Shown here in pieces: positions 18,218 through 26,557 of a stretch of DNA of 64,000 nt. Source of the stretch: Polyangiaceae bacterium (GTDB lineage Bacteria > Myxococcota_A > Polyangia > Polyangiales > Polyangiaceae); the NCBI GenBank assembly GCA_020846005.1, contig JADLEQ010000085.1:148234-212233 (forward strand), in the 5' to 3' direction. How positions within the stretch are numbered: the stretch's first letter is position 1; each line of letters opens with the position of its first letter. Position numbers and translations under genes: made by a program. The notes under the pieces were generated by a model, which was given only the letters and a program-made list of their open reading frames with translations, was not told the origin of the DNA and made no database searches.

Positions 18218-18964
18218 TCAGCGGCGCTGCCAGATCGCGATGTAGAAGCCACCGAAGGCCGCCAGGGGGCCGTCGCACAGCCGGCGCTCGAGCGACGAGA
18301 ACACGCGCCGGCCGAGGGAGCCCTTCATCGCCAGCGCGGCGGGCGTCACGATGCGGATGCCGCGGGCGCCGACCCAGCGGCAGCCCACCGGGGTCAGCCG
18401 GCGCGCCGCGCGGGGTGAGTCCCAGCGCGTGTACACGTGGCTCTCGTCTGCTCCCTCCGCGATCCGCCCCGCCGGGAGGGTCCGCTTCACGAGGCCGCGG
18501 AGGCTCCACGGGTTGTAGAGCTCGGCCAACACGTGGCCGCCGGGGCGCACGACCCGCGCCATCTCGGAGAGGGCGCGGTCGATGTCGGGCACGTGCGCGA
18601 GCACCTTGAACGAGCAGGCCACGTCGAACGTGGCGTCGGGGAAGGGGAGCGTCGTCGCCGACGCGAGCTGGACATCGAGGCCGCGTGCGCGCGCCTTCTC
18701 GAGCATGCCCGGGGAGAGATCCACGCCGGTCGCGCGGCGCGCCACGCGCGCGATGCGCGTGAGCACGAGGCCCGTGCCGCAGCCGACCTCGAGCACCTCG
18801 CGGCCGGCGCCGTACCTCGCCACGAGCCCGCTCTCGAGCTCGTCGACGAGGTCGTGGTAGCCGCCGCGCGACGCCTCGCCGCGCTCGGCCTCGTAGCGCG
18901 CGCTGAACGCGTCGTAGTAGGCGCGGTTGGCGTCATCCGTCCCGCTGGCGTCGAGGCGCGTCAT
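18218..18964 (-). CDS. Class I SAM-dependent methyltransferase (UbiE/BioC-like)
   Basis: The 248-residue protein carries motif I VLEVGCGTGLVLTRIA, the strand-2 acid in TGVDLSPGMLEKARARG, the LPFPDATFDVACSFKVLAHVPD block and the post-motif RVVRPGGHVLAELYNPWS, all as in the methyltransferase-11 group. The substrate is unknown; small quinone- or lipid-like molecules are common for the group. ATG at 18964 overlaps the stop of the upstream beta-propeller lipoprotein (ATGA), so the two are translationally coupled. The 3' end faces the kinase-partner gene, only 7 bp away. Confidence 0.88.
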   Translation of the reverse strand: MTRLDASGTDDANRAYYDAFSARYEAERGEASRGGYHDLVDELESGLVARYGAGREVLEVGCGTGLVLTRIARVARRATGVDLSPGMLEKARARGLDVQLASATTLPFPDATFDVACSFKVLAHVPDIDRALSEMARVVRPGGHVLAELYNPWSLRGLVKRTLPAGRIAEGADESHVYTRWDSPRAARRLTPVGCRWVGARGIRIVTPAALAMKGSLGRRVFSSLERRLCDGPLAAFGGFYIAIWQRR

Positions 18965-19956
18965 CGGACGGGGAGGGCGATCGGCTCGTCGTCGAACCGG
19001 ATCCGTGAGATGCGCCCGGCGTCCGACTCCGCGACGTAGAGCCAGGTGGTGCCGAAGGCGTCGTTCCCGAAGGCGCCGGCGGCCGGGGACACCAGCTCCG
19101 ACGAGCTGGCGATCACCTCGGCCGCGCCGCCTGAGGGAGGCAGCCGCACCACTCCGCTCCCGCGCGTCACCAGGACGAGATCGCCGTTCTTCATCACGTG
19201 CACGCTGCCCACGCCGGGGTACCCCGTCGCGATCTGAGCCGGCGGCCCGAAGCTGCCGACGGCCGGGCTGCGCGGGATGGCGTAGAGCTTGCCGGTGTCT
19301 CCGGACGCGACGTACAGGGTGCGCCCGTCGGCTGCGAACGCGAGCCCCGCTGGCCGGGAGATGTCCGAGCTCACCAGGACCGGGCTCTGCCCCTGGGGAT
19401 CGACGCGGTAGACGGTGTCGACGTCGAGATCCGTGAAGACGATGGAGTCGTCTGGCCCGACCGCCACCGAAGCGGTGGTGCCGTACGGGCTCGTGCCGCC
19501 GTTGACCAGCGGCGCGACCGTCGGCGTGCCGGGCGCGAACAGCCCCACGATCCCCGTCCCGGTGGTGTGGCGCGCGCACACCAGCACGTCACCCTGCGCC
19601 CGGAGCGCCAGGCCGCGTGGCGCCGCGAGGAACAACGCGTTGCCGGTAGCGCCTCCCGAGTCGACCGCGGCGAGCTCGCCCGCGACGCTGCGGCTCACCA
19701 GGAGCCGCGCGTCCGCCCCGCTGCCCCACGCCACGATGCCGTCGAGCGGCCCAGGTACCGTGGCGAACCGCTCCAGCCGAGGGGCGGGGGCGTCGGGCGC
19801 GGCGTCCGGGCCGGCGCCCCCGGCGCCGCCCGCCTCGAGCTGGCCGGAGTCGACCCCCGCGTCGCTCGCGGGCGTGCCGCCTGCGTCGTCCCCACAGCCT
19901 GGGAGGGCAGCGAGGAGGAGGGTCGTGGTGGCGAGCGCGAGAGCCGTCCGTCCCAT
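18961..19956 (-). CDS. Lipoprotein with NHL/SMP-30-like beta-propeller
   Basis: The 331-residue protein has a lipoprotein signal (LLLAALPGC, Cys near 21), a Gly/Ala/Asp-rich linker to about residue 55, then repeated four-stranded blocks such as GLALRAQGDVLVCARH, SVAVGPDDSIVFTDLDVDTVYRVD, GLAFAADGRTLYVASGDTGKLYAI and HVMKNGDLVLVTRGSGVVRL, which mark a six-bladed propeller of the NHL/gluconolactonase kind. Some members are lactonases, but I see no clear metal-site set, so binding is as likely. It is likely anchored in the outer envelope. ATG at 19956; it overlaps the following methyltransferase gene and is divergent from the small membrane protein at 20045. Confidence 0.8.
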   Translation of the reverse strand: MGRTALALATTTLLLAALPGCGDDAGGTPASDAGVDSGQLEAGGAGGAGPDAAPDAPAPRLERFATVPGPLDGIVAWGSGADARLLVSRSVAGELAAVDSGGATGNALFLAAPRGLALRAQGDVLVCARHTTGTGIVGLFAPGTPTVAPLVNGGTSPYGTTASVAVGPDDSIVFTDLDVDTVYRVDPQGQSPVLVSSDISRPAGLAFAADGRTLYVASGDTGKLYAIPRSPAVGSFGPPAQIATGYPGVGSVHVMKNGDLVLVTRGSGVVRLPPSGGAAEVIASSSELVSPAAGAFGNDAFGTTWLYVAESDAGRISRIRFDDEPIALPVR

Positions 19957-20044
19957 GGGGCGCCGTCTACTGGCGCAGCGCGGCCGGCGCCAGGGGCTCC
20001 CCGCTCCGGCGGATCGAACCGCCGTTTCGTCCGTAGAACCGCGC

Positions 20045-20443
20045 ATGGACGAGCCCCGCGCCGACCCGCCCGACGTCGGCGCGGCGCCTCCCGCCGCGGC
20101 GCCGCTCCCGCCGGGTCCGCAGCCGTCGGCTGCCTCACCTCCCGCGAGCGACGCGCTGACGCGGGCCCCGCCGGCCTGGCGCGCGCTGGCCGAGCGGGAG
20201 CTCCCCCCGCGGCTCGCGTGGCTGCTGATCGTCGGGCTGTCGATCGGCGCGGGGGCGCTCGCCGCGAGCGTCCGGGAGCGCCGGCAGGCCGCCGAGGACT
20301 GTCGCGCCGCCTGCGAACGAGGGAGCACGGCCTGGGGCGCGCCGCCGAGCTGCGAGTGCCCGGCGCCGGAGGACGCGCGCGCGCTGGGTGACGACCGCGC
20401 TCCGGATCCGTGGCCGGGGCGTCACGGGCGGCCCGGGCGCTGA
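20045..20443 (+). CDS. Small single-pass membrane protein with Cys motif, unknown function
   Basis: The 132-residue product has a Pro/Ala/Asp-rich N-terminal half (cytoplasmic-like), one membrane segment at about 58-77 (LAWLLIVGLSIGAGALAA), and a short C-terminal part with four cysteines (DCRAAC and SCEC). I do not recognise a family. It lies 76 bp before the RimB-like gene in the same direction, and may be its neighbour in an operon. The proline-rich half has low information, so the exact start is uncertain. The four cysteines after the membrane segment could form disulfides outside the cell or bind metal. Confidence 0.6.
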   Translation: MDEPRADPPDVGAAPPAAAPLPPGPQPSAASPPASDALTRAPPAWRALAERELPPRLAWLLIVGLSIGAGALAASVRERRQAAEDCRAACERGSTAWGAPPSCECPAPEDARALGDDRAPDPWPGRHGRPGR

Positions 20444-20519
20444 GCGCGGAGGCCGGACGCCGCGTCGGCCGTCGCCGCGCGCCACCTCGAGCGCTCGGCT
20501 GCGCTAGAGTGCGCCGCGC

Positions 20520-20975
20520 GTGGACGACTCGGCGCTCGTGCTCGGCTGGGCCGAGGTGGTGGCGCTGCCCGAGTGGGGGATCCGCGGGATCCGCGCGAAG
20601 GTGGACTCCGGCGCGCGCACGAGCGCGCTGCACGTCGAGTCGATCGAGGAGCTCGGTGGCGATCGGGTCCGGTTCCACGTCGTCGTGACCCGTCGCCCGG
20701 TGCGTCGAGTGCACGTCGAGGCCGTCGTCTGCCGGCGGGCCGCGGTCCGCGCGAGCTCGGGGCACGCCGAGCCCCGGATCTTCGTCCGCACCTCGCTGCG
20801 CGTCGGTCACCACGAGCACCCGATCGAGATCGGCCTCGTCGCTCGGGACACGATGCGCTTCCGGATGTTGCTGGGGCGCAGCGGCGTGCCGCGCGGGGTG
20901 CTCGTCGACTGCGCGCGGCGCTATCTCCTCGGGCGCCCGTCGCGGACGCGCCGGCGCAGGGGAACTCAGCGATGA
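20520..20975 (+). CDS. RimB-like retropepsin/ATP-dependent zinc protease family protein
   Basis: The 151-residue protein matches the family (PF05618) that sits next to RimK: GWAEVVALPEWGI--IRAKVDSGARTSALHV with D29 in DSGAR, then RVEAVV-like strands and RFRMLLGRSGVPRGVLVD. RimB-type enzymes are retropepsin-like aspartic endopeptidases that trim the polyglutamate tail put on ribosomal protein S6 by RimK; older names call it an ATP-dependent zinc protease. GTG at 20520. The stop overlaps the ATG of rimK by 4 bp (ATGA), which supports a shared job. The C-terminal end is very basic. Confidence 0.88.
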   Translation: MDDSALVLGWAEVVALPEWGIRGIRAKVDSGARTSALHVESIEELGGDRVRFHVVVTRRPVRRVHVEAVVCRRAAVRASSGHAEPRIFVRTSLRVGHHEHPIEIGLVARDTMRFRMLLGRSGVPRGVLVDCARRYLLGRPSRTRRRRGTQR

Positions 20976-22162
20976 AGATCGCCATCTTGTCTCGCCGGCC
21001 GGAGTCCTACAGCACCCGGCGCTTGAGCGACGCGTGCGCCGGGCGCGGGCATCGGGTGCGGGTCCTCGATACGCTGAGCTTCACCATGCTGGTCCGGTCG
21101 GGGAGTCCCGAGCTGCGCTGGCGCGGGAAGCCCCTCCGCGCCCTGGACGCGGTGGTCCCGCGCATCGGGGCGTCGATCACGCACTACGGGGCCGCCGTGG
21201 TGCGCCAGTTCGAGCAGATGGGCGTCTTCACGCTCAACTCGTCGCAGGCCATCACGGTCGCGCGGGACAAGCTCCGCTCGAGCCAGGTGCTCAGTCGCCA
21301 CGCCCTCGGCCTCCCGGCGACGGCCTTCGTCCGCCGGCGAGGGGACGTCCTCGCGGCGATCGAGCAGGTCGGCGGCGCGCCCGTGATCCTCAAGCTCCTG
21401 GAGGGGACGCAGGGGATCGGGGTCATCCTCGCCCAGACGACCGAGGTGGCCGAGGCGATGGTCGCCACGCTGCAGAGCGCGCGGCAAAACGTCCTGATCC
21501 AGAAGTTCGTGAGCGAGAGCCACGGGCGGGACGTGCGCGCGCTGGTGGTGGGTGGGCGCGTGGTCGCCGCCATGCGCAGGACGGCGCGGGGAGGGGACTT
21601 CCGGGCCAACGTCCATCGCGGAGGGACGGCCGAGGCCGTGGAGCTCGACGCGAGCTACACGCGGGCGGCGATCCACGCGGCGCAGATCCTCGGGCTGCAG
21701 GTGGCCGGCGTCGACATGCTGGAGACCCGCGAGGGCCCGCAGGTGCTGGAGGTGAACTCGTCGCCCGGCCTCGAGGGGATCGAGCGCGCCACGGGCGTCG
21801 ACGTGGCCGACGCGATCGTCGCGCACCTCGAGGAGCAGGTGCTGTTCCCCGAGGTGGACGTCCGGCAGCGCCTCGGACTGAAGGCGGGCTACGGCGTGGT
21901 CGAGCTCAAGATCGCGCCGGACTCGCCGCTCGCCGGCCGGAGCCTGGCCGAGGTGGCGCTGCGGGAGCGGGACGTCCAGGTGCTCAGCATCACGCGGGGC
22001 AGCGTGGTCATCCCGACGCCGCGCGGCACGCGGGTGCTGCTCCAGGGGGACGTGCTCCTCTGCTTCGGGAAGCTCCTCACGCTGAAGGCGCTGATGCCGC
22101 CCCGCGCGGGGTCGCGCACGACCGTGCGGGCTGTGCGGGTCCCGAAGCGCCGGAGCGCCTGA
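20972..22162 (+). CDS. rimK: RimK-family ATP-grasp glutamate ligase fused to a TrkA-C/RCK_C-like domain
   Basis: Residues 1-300 of 396 are RimK-like: MKIAILSRRPESYSTRRL, VVPRIGASITHYG, FEQMGVFTLNSSQAI--ARDKLRSSQVL, the ATP-grasp strand PVILKLLEGTQGIGV, and EVNSSPGLEGIE (metal ligands E and N). RimK adds glutamates to the C-terminus of ribosomal protein S6. Residues about 305-375 add a second domain, VVELKIAPDSPLAGRSLAEV through LLQGDVLLCFG, with the pattern of RCK_C domains of K+ channels and transporters, which bind small ligands such as nucleotides. Canonical RimK is about 300 residues and lacks it. ATG at 20972 overlaps rimB. The tail is basic. Confidence 0.9.
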   Translation: MKIAILSRRPESYSTRRLSDACAGRGHRVRVLDTLSFTMLVRSGSPELRWRGKPLRALDAVVPRIGASITHYGAAVVRQFEQMGVFTLNSSQAITVARDKLRSSQVLSRHALGLPATAFVRRRGDVLAAIEQVGGAPVILKLLEGTQGIGVILAQTTEVAEAMVATLQSARQNVLIQKFVSESHGRDVRALVVGGRVVAAMRRTARGGDFRANVHRGGTAEAVELDASYTRAAIHAAQILGLQVAGVDMLETREGPQVLEVNSSPGLEGIERATGVDVADAIVAHLEEQVLFPEVDVRQRLGLKAGYGVVELKIAPDSPLAGRSLAEVALRERDVQVLSITRGSVVIPTPRGTRVLLQGDVLLCFGKLLTLKALMPPRAGSRTTVRAVRVPKRRSA

Positions 22163-22187
22163 CGCACGCAGGAGGCGTGCCCTCGAC

Positions 22188-22829
22188 TCAGTCCGGTATG
22201 ACCGACTTCGCGGCGACCACCACCGAGTGGATTCGCCACTCGGCGGCTTCGTTCTTCGAGAAGCGGAAGCTGACGTGCCGCTCGTCTCGCTCGACGGCGG
22301 AGTCTCCGCGCCTCGTGCCCGCCAGGTACGCGATCCCGGACACCTGCGCGTTCCTCCCGGAGCCGTCGATCTGGATCTCGAGCCTGCGCAGCGAGACGGA
22401 GAGGTGGTCGTAACGATCCTGCTCTCGCGCGGTGACCTGTCCGAGCTCCCGGCGGTCCGCCCGCACGCGCACGACCTCGGGGACCGTCGCCTCGACCCGC
22501 TCCTCGAACACCTCTTCGTACGACTTCGCCAGCGCGAGCGCGCGCATCGCCGGGTTCCCGCTGCCCTCCTCGACGCTCACGAGCTCCTCGAGGCGGGCGA
22601 GGACGCGTCGGATCTGCTCCTCGTCCGTCTCACCGGCGAAGAGCGCCCAGGCGATCAGCCCGGCACCCGCCAGCGCGGCAGTCCCGAAGAGGTAGCGCCG
22701 GTCCACGCGCGCGAGCAGGCCCGCCGGGGGCTCCGGGGCGGCGGGCGGCCTGCGCGCGCGGCTCGGGGGCGCAGCGCTCCCCGGGCGCGCCGAGGGGCGG
22801 CCCGATGGCCCCGAGCGGCGCTCGATCAC
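22188..22829 (-). CDS. Membrane-anchored NTF2-like protein, unknown function
   Basis: The 213-residue product has a basic, Pro/Ala-rich first 45 residues, one membrane segment at about 46-66 (YLFGTAALAGAGLIAWALFA), and a C-terminal domain starting TDEEQIRRVLARLEELVSVE and ending in strands RHVSFRFSKNEAAEWRIHSV. Helices followed by a curved sheet with a W near the end fit the NTF2/SnoaL-like fold, used for binding or as a non-enzymatic partner. GTG at 22829 overlaps the stop of the upstream helical gene by 4 bp (GTGA), so the two probably act together. No catalytic residues are apparent. Confidence 0.72.
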   Translation of the reverse strand: MIERRSGPSGRPSARPGSAAPPSRARRPPAAPEPPAGLLARVDRRYLFGTAALAGAGLIAWALFAGETDEEQIRRVLARLEELVSVEEGSGNPAMRALALAKSYEEVFEERVEATVPEVVRVRADRRELGQVTAREQDRYDHLSVSLRRLEIQIDGSGRNAQVSGIAYLAGTRRGDSAVERDERHVSFRFSKNEAAEWRIHSVVVAAKSVIPD

Positions 22830-23911
22830 GACTCGCGCGCCAGAGACACGCGCCAGTCGACCGGCAGGTCGAGGAAGCCCTCGAGGCAGAGAAAGTCGTA
22901 GAGCGAGTCGCAGATCACCTGGGCCGAGGCGCTGAAGACATGCGGATCGGTGAAGAACTTCACCGTCTCTTCGCGGAACGCCTCCTGCCCCTCGGTGAGC
23001 GCGGCGAGCAGCTCGTCGCCACAGAAGCTCACCATCCGCTGCATGAACGCCCGCTCCCACTCGGCGCGGAAGGCCGGGAACCGATCGCCGAGCACCTTGT
23101 AGCCGACGCTGTTCGGCTGCGCGGCGGTCCCGGCGGCGCGCAGTGTGTCGCGCGCGAGCGCCCCCAGGTGCGGCGGCAGGTGCTCGTGGAGGAAGCGCAT
23201 GAGCACCGCGGTGTAGATCGTCATCACCCGGTTCAGCTCGGGCGAGCGACGCGAGAGGAAGGCGACCTGGAGGTCTCGCTCCATTTTCGCGAGCAGCTCC
23301 AGCGTAAGCTGCTTGATCTCGGGGTCCACGTACTCGAAGCCCTCGAGCTCGGCGCGCAGGCGGTTCTTGTAGCGCGACAGCACGTAGAAGACGCCCTGCT
23401 CGGCGTGGTGGATCGTCTTCTCCTTGTCCGCCTTGGTGCGCTCGTGCAGCTCGCTCTCGAAGAACAGCTTGGCGATGCGCTTGCCGAGGCTCTTCAGGAT
23501 GCTGGTCGCGAAGTTCGAGTCCGGGGTGAGGATGCGCTGGAGGAGCGCGGTCATCGTGCGCGCCTGCTCCGCCTCCGTCTCGCCCGGATCGCGCCGCGGC
23601 GGCGCGGTCTCCACGATGGTCGCCTGCATCGCCTTGAGCTGCGCCACCACCTGCGCGGTGATGGCGTCGAGCTCCGCGTTCGTCTCCATCTCGCCCTTGT
23701 AGTGAACGATGCGGGCCTGGACCTGCTCGTTGAGCAGCCCCAGCGCCTGGAGGGTGAGCGTCTCCTTCTGACCATCCGACATCGACCCGAGCGGACCTCG
23801 AGGCACGGGCGGGCCGCCTGCCGGCGCGGGCGCACCCGGCGGGCGGCGGGGAGGGAGCGGCGGCGGCTTGGGCGCGGCGGGGTCGGTCGACACGGCTGCG
23901 CGAGGATACAT
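22826..23911 (-). CDS. Conserved-looking all-alpha protein of unknown function
   Basis: The product is 361 residues from ATG 23911, or 355 from GTG 23893. The first 40 residues are Pro/Ala-rich; the rest is almost wholly helical with charged heptad-like stretches (SDGQKETLTLQALGLLNEQV, RIAKLFFESELHERTKADKE, KQLTLELLAKMERDLQ) and a single Cys near SFCGDELL. There is no signal peptide or membrane segment and I recognise no family. It precedes a membrane NTF2-like gene by overlap. The upstream side is the 26-bp tandem repeat, which extends the open frame but is not likely coding. Some death-domain-like or effector-binding scaffolds look similar, but nothing supports a choice. Confidence 0.72.
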   Translation of the reverse strand: MYPRAAVSTDPAAPKPPPLPPRRPPGAPAPAGGPPVPRGPLGSMSDGQKETLTLQALGLLNEQVQARIVHYKGEMETNAELDAITAQVVAQLKAMQATIVETAPPRRDPGETEAEQARTMTALLQRILTPDSNFATSILKSLGKRIAKLFFESELHERTKADKEKTIHHAEQGVFYVLSRYKNRLRAELEGFEYVDPEIKQLTLELLAKMERDLQVAFLSRRSPELNRVMTIYTAVLMRFLHEHLPPHLGALARDTLRAAGTAAQPNSVGYKVLGDRFPAFRAEWERAFMQRMVSFCGDELLAALTEGQEAFREETVKFFTDPHVFSASAQVICDSLYDFLCLEGFLDLPVDWRVSLARES

Positions 23912-23912
23912 C

Positions 23913-24010
23913 GCCGCGCAGCGGGGCGTCGGGCAATCGCCGCGCAGCGGGGCGTCGGGCAATCCCCGCGCAGCGGGGCGTCGGGCAATCCCCGCGCAGC
24001 CGGGCGTCGC
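23913..24010. repeat. 26-bp direct tandem repeat, about 3.7 copies, in a divergent intergenic region
   Basis: Four near-identical units begin (GCGCAGCGGGGCGTCGGGCA core) at about 23916, 23942, 23968 and 23994, each 26 bp apart; the last is cut short and changes GGGG to CGGG. Because 26 is not a multiple of three, each copy reads in another frame, which argues against coding. The array lies between the start of the helical gene on the minus strand and the DUF4139 lipoprotein on the plus strand. Confidence 0.92.
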
Positions 24011-24104
24011 CGACGCGGCTCGCCCGGCGCGGCGCGGGGGGGGGCTCGGCGCCTCGCCGAGCCGGCGTGGTACGCTCGCGCGGACCCGCGGGCGACCAGC
24101 GGGG

Positions 24105-24110
24105 AAAGGA
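24105..24110 (+). promoter_or_regulatory. Ribosome binding site of the DUF4139 lipoprotein gene
   Basis: AAAGGA, 6 bp before the ATG at 24117, supports that start over upstream in-frame codons within the repeat region. Confidence 0.7.
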
Positions 24111-24116
24111 ACCAGG

Positions 24117-26171
24117 ATGCTCAGGCCCTCCGCGATCTTCATCGGTATCGCCGCGACCACCTTGGTCTCGGTCGGCTGCGCCACCGCGCACGTCTCGACC
24201 GACCAGCTCCCGCTCCGCCGGGTGGTGGTCTATCGCAACGGGGTCGGATACTTCGAGCGGGCGGGTCAGGTGGAGGCCGAGGAGGTGACGTTCAAGGTGC
24301 GTCGCTCTCGGGTCGGCGATTTCCTCGCGACGCTGGCGATCGTGGAGCGTGGGGGCTCGAGCGTGCGCAGCGCGTCGTTCCCGCTCGAACTCGACGACGA
24401 GACGCCGTCCGATCCGGAGCCGCCGCACCCCTTCCTCAAGCCGCTCCCGGCCTCGGGCCCCGCGCCCAAGGTGGATCCGGACCCGCTCCGGAAGGTCGTC
24501 CTGCGCCTCGACGGCAAGGAGCACGATCTGGCGATCGGGTACGTCGTGGAGACGCCGGTGTGGCGGCCGTCGTATCGCCTGGTCGTGCACCCGAACGGGC
24601 AGGCGGACCTGCAGGCGTGGGGGATCGTGCAGAACCTCTCGGGAGAGGCCTGGGAGGACGTGCGGCTGACCCTCGTCGCGGGGGCGCCGCTCGCCTTCGA
24701 GTCCACCCTCGGGGATCCCGTCATCCCGCGGCGCCCCGTGGTCACGGACACGGGGGAGGTGATCGCCGCCGTGCCCGAGGGCGAGACGAGCGTGGAGGAG
24801 AAGCAGGCCGAGACGGACCGCTACGGCGGCGAGTACGGGGCTCCGCCCCCACCGCCCGCACCGATGGGAGACTACGCCCCCGCGGAGCCGGCGGCGGACG
24901 AGATGAGCGAGGGCGAGCGGGACGACGACGGCGCCGCGCCGGGCGGTTATGGTCGGGGCGGGGGAGGCATGGCTGCCAAGCCGAAGAAGGCGCCGATGCG
25001 GCTCAGCGCGTCGAGCGGCCCCAAGGCGGAGGCCGCCGACATGCCGGCCGCGGCGGCTCCGCCGATGTCGCGCGCGGCGGCGCGGCGCCAGGCGCTCGAG
25101 GAGGCGCGCCGCTCGGGGTTGAGCCAGCCCCGGCGGGTGAGCGCGCTCGCAGCCGTCGCGGTGGAGAGCGGCACGACCCGCTACGACATCCCCGATCCGG
25201 TCACGATCCCGGACGAGAGCGCGACGATGGTGCTGCTCGTGAGCCAGCGGGTCCCGGGTGAGGCCGTCTTCCTGTTCGCGCCGGACGGCGGCGTCCCGGA
25301 CTCGGCGACGCACCCGTTCCGGGTGGCGCGCTTCACGAACGCGACGCGGGGCATGCTGGAGCGCGGGCCCATCGCGGTGTTCGAGAAGGGCTCCTTCCTC
25401 GGTCAGGGGCTCGTCGAGTCCCTGCCGAAGAACGCCAAGGCGACGGTGCCGTTCGCGCTGGAGCGGAGCCTCGCGGTGGAGAGCAAGCGGGAGTACGAGG
25501 AGCTCGGCGCCCGCATCCACAAGATCGAGGCCGGCATGCTCACCATCGATCGGGACGCGGCGACGCGCACCATCTACACGGCGCGCAACGGCGATGAGCA
25601 CCCCGCCAAGCTGCTCATCAAGCACCCGCGGATCTCGGGCACCCAGCTCCACAAGCCGCTGCCGGGGACGGAGGACAACCTGGGCACGGGGAGCGCGCTC
25701 ATCCCCATCCAGGTGAAGGCCCACGGCCGGGCCGAGCTCACCGTGGACGAGCGACAGCCGCAGACCCGCGTCGTCGACTGGCTGGACCCGCTCGCCGACG
25801 AGGCTGTTCAGGGCTACCTGGCCGACTCGCGGGCCAACGCGGACGCGGCCCGACGGCTGCGCGAGCTCTGGGTGGTGCGCGCCGAGCGCGTCAAGCTGAG
25901 CGACGAGCGCGGCAAGTTGATGCAGGAGCAGCAGGAGCTCACCCAGGCGACCTACGAGACCCGGCGCAACCTCGACGCCATCGAGAAGAACGCGCAGGCT
26001 GGCGACCTCCGGGGGAAGCTCATGCGACGCCTGACGGAGTGGAGCGGGCGCCTCGAGCAGATCACGAAGCGCCTGGTCGAGCTCAACATGGCGCTGAGCG
26101 AGGCCGAGGTGCGGTTCCGCGACGGGGTCCGCGAGATCAAGATCCTGGAGCCTCTCCCGCGCAAGGAGTGA
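24117..26171 (+). CDS. DUF4139-domain lipoprotein (mucoidy-inhibitor-like family)
   Basis: The 684-residue protein starts with a lipoprotein signal (TTLVSVGC, Cys near 21), then RRVVVYRNGVGYFERAG, a typical lead of DUF4139 proteins, and the block VETPVWRPSYRLVV. A long low-complexity Gly/Ala/Pro stretch (about 230-340) splits the N-terminal part from the DUF4139 core (TRYDIPDPVTIPDESATMVLLV, FRVARFTNATRGMLERGPIAVFEKGSFLGQG). The last 130 residues form a coiled coil. The family's role is unclear; eukaryote-like MuiA members are linked to capsule control. AAAGGA at 24105-24110 lies 6 bp before ATG, a good ribosome site. Confidence 0.85.
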   Translation: MLRPSAIFIGIAATTLVSVGCATAHVSTDQLPLRRVVVYRNGVGYFERAGQVEAEEVTFKVRRSRVGDFLATLAIVERGGSSVRSASFPLELDDETPSDPEPPHPFLKPLPASGPAPKVDPDPLRKVVLRLDGKEHDLAIGYVVETPVWRPSYRLVVHPNGQADLQAWGIVQNLSGEAWEDVRLTLVAGAPLAFESTLGDPVIPRRPVVTDTGEVIAAVPEGETSVEEKQAETDRYGGEYGAPPPPPAPMGDYAPAEPAADEMSEGERDDDGAAPGGYGRGGGGMAAKPKKAPMRLSASSGPKAEAADMPAAAAPPMSRAAARRQALEEARRSGLSQPRRVSALAAVAVESGTTRYDIPDPVTIPDESATMVLLVSQRVPGEAVFLFAPDGGVPDSATHPFRVARFTNATRGMLERGPIAVFEKGSFLGQGLVESLPKNAKATVPFALERSLAVESKREYEELGARIHKIEAGMLTIDRDAATRTIYTARNGDEHPAKLLIKHPRISGTQLHKPLPGTEDNLGTGSALIPIQVKAHGRAELTVDERQPQTRVVDWLDPLADEAVQGYLADSRANADAARRLRELWVVRAERVKLSDERGKLMQEQQELTQATYETRRNLDAIEKNAQAGDLRGKLMRRLTEWSGRLEQITKRLVELNMALSEAEVRFRDGVREIKILEPLPRKE

Positions 26172-26262
26172 CGGCGGGCGGGCCGGTTGACGCGGGCCCG
26201 CGCGCTCCCCATGCTCCGGGCGCCCAGCCCCGGCCCACGGCCGGGCGGGCGCCCGAGGCCCG

Positions 26263-26514
26263 ATGGATCCCAGCGACGTGAGCCACCTGTTGTCGACGGC
26301 GTTCCCTGGCGCCGAGATCGAGGTCACCGATTTCACCGGGACGGGCGATCACTTTCGGGCCCGCATCGTCTCCCAGCGTTTCCGAGGGCTCGGCCCGCTC
26401 GACCAGCACAAGCTGGTGTACGCCGCGCTCGCCGAGCCGATGAAGGGCGCGATCCACGCGCTCTCCCTCGAGACCCACACGCCCGAGTCCTGGGCCCGCC
26501 GTCAGGCCCGCTGA
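26263..26514 (+). CDS. BolA-family protein
   Basis: The 83-residue protein has the class II KH-like BolA fold pattern: VSHLLSTAFPGAEIEVTDFTGTGDHFRARIVS, then FRGLGPLDQHKLVYAALAEPMKGAIHALSLETHTP. The DHF block and the LDQHK(L/M)VYA helix are BolA signatures, and the length is usual. BolA proteins pair with CGFS glutaredoxins through a shared [2Fe-2S] cluster. The very next gene, 43 bp downstream, is such a glutaredoxin, so the pair is very likely functional together in iron-sulfur handling. ATG start. Confidence 0.92.
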   Translation: MDPSDVSHLLSTAFPGAEIEVTDFTGTGDHFRARIVSQRFRGLGPLDQHKLVYAALAEPMKGAIHALSLETHTPESWARRQAR

Positions 26515-26557
26515 GCTCGGCCGATCGAGCTCCGGGCACGTCACCAGAGAGGCACGC

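Noticed and set aside
23913..24010. Repeat array as a coding low-complexity domain or a CRISPR
   Set aside because: Period 26 shifts the frame, and there are no spacers between units, so it is neither coding nor CRISPR.
22188..26336. A 1382-codon open frame on the minus strand crossing the DUF4139 gene
   Set aside because: It joins a real small gene to antisense text of the DUF4139 gene and the repeats; GC-rich DNA keeps such frames open. Only 22188-22829 has protein-like content.
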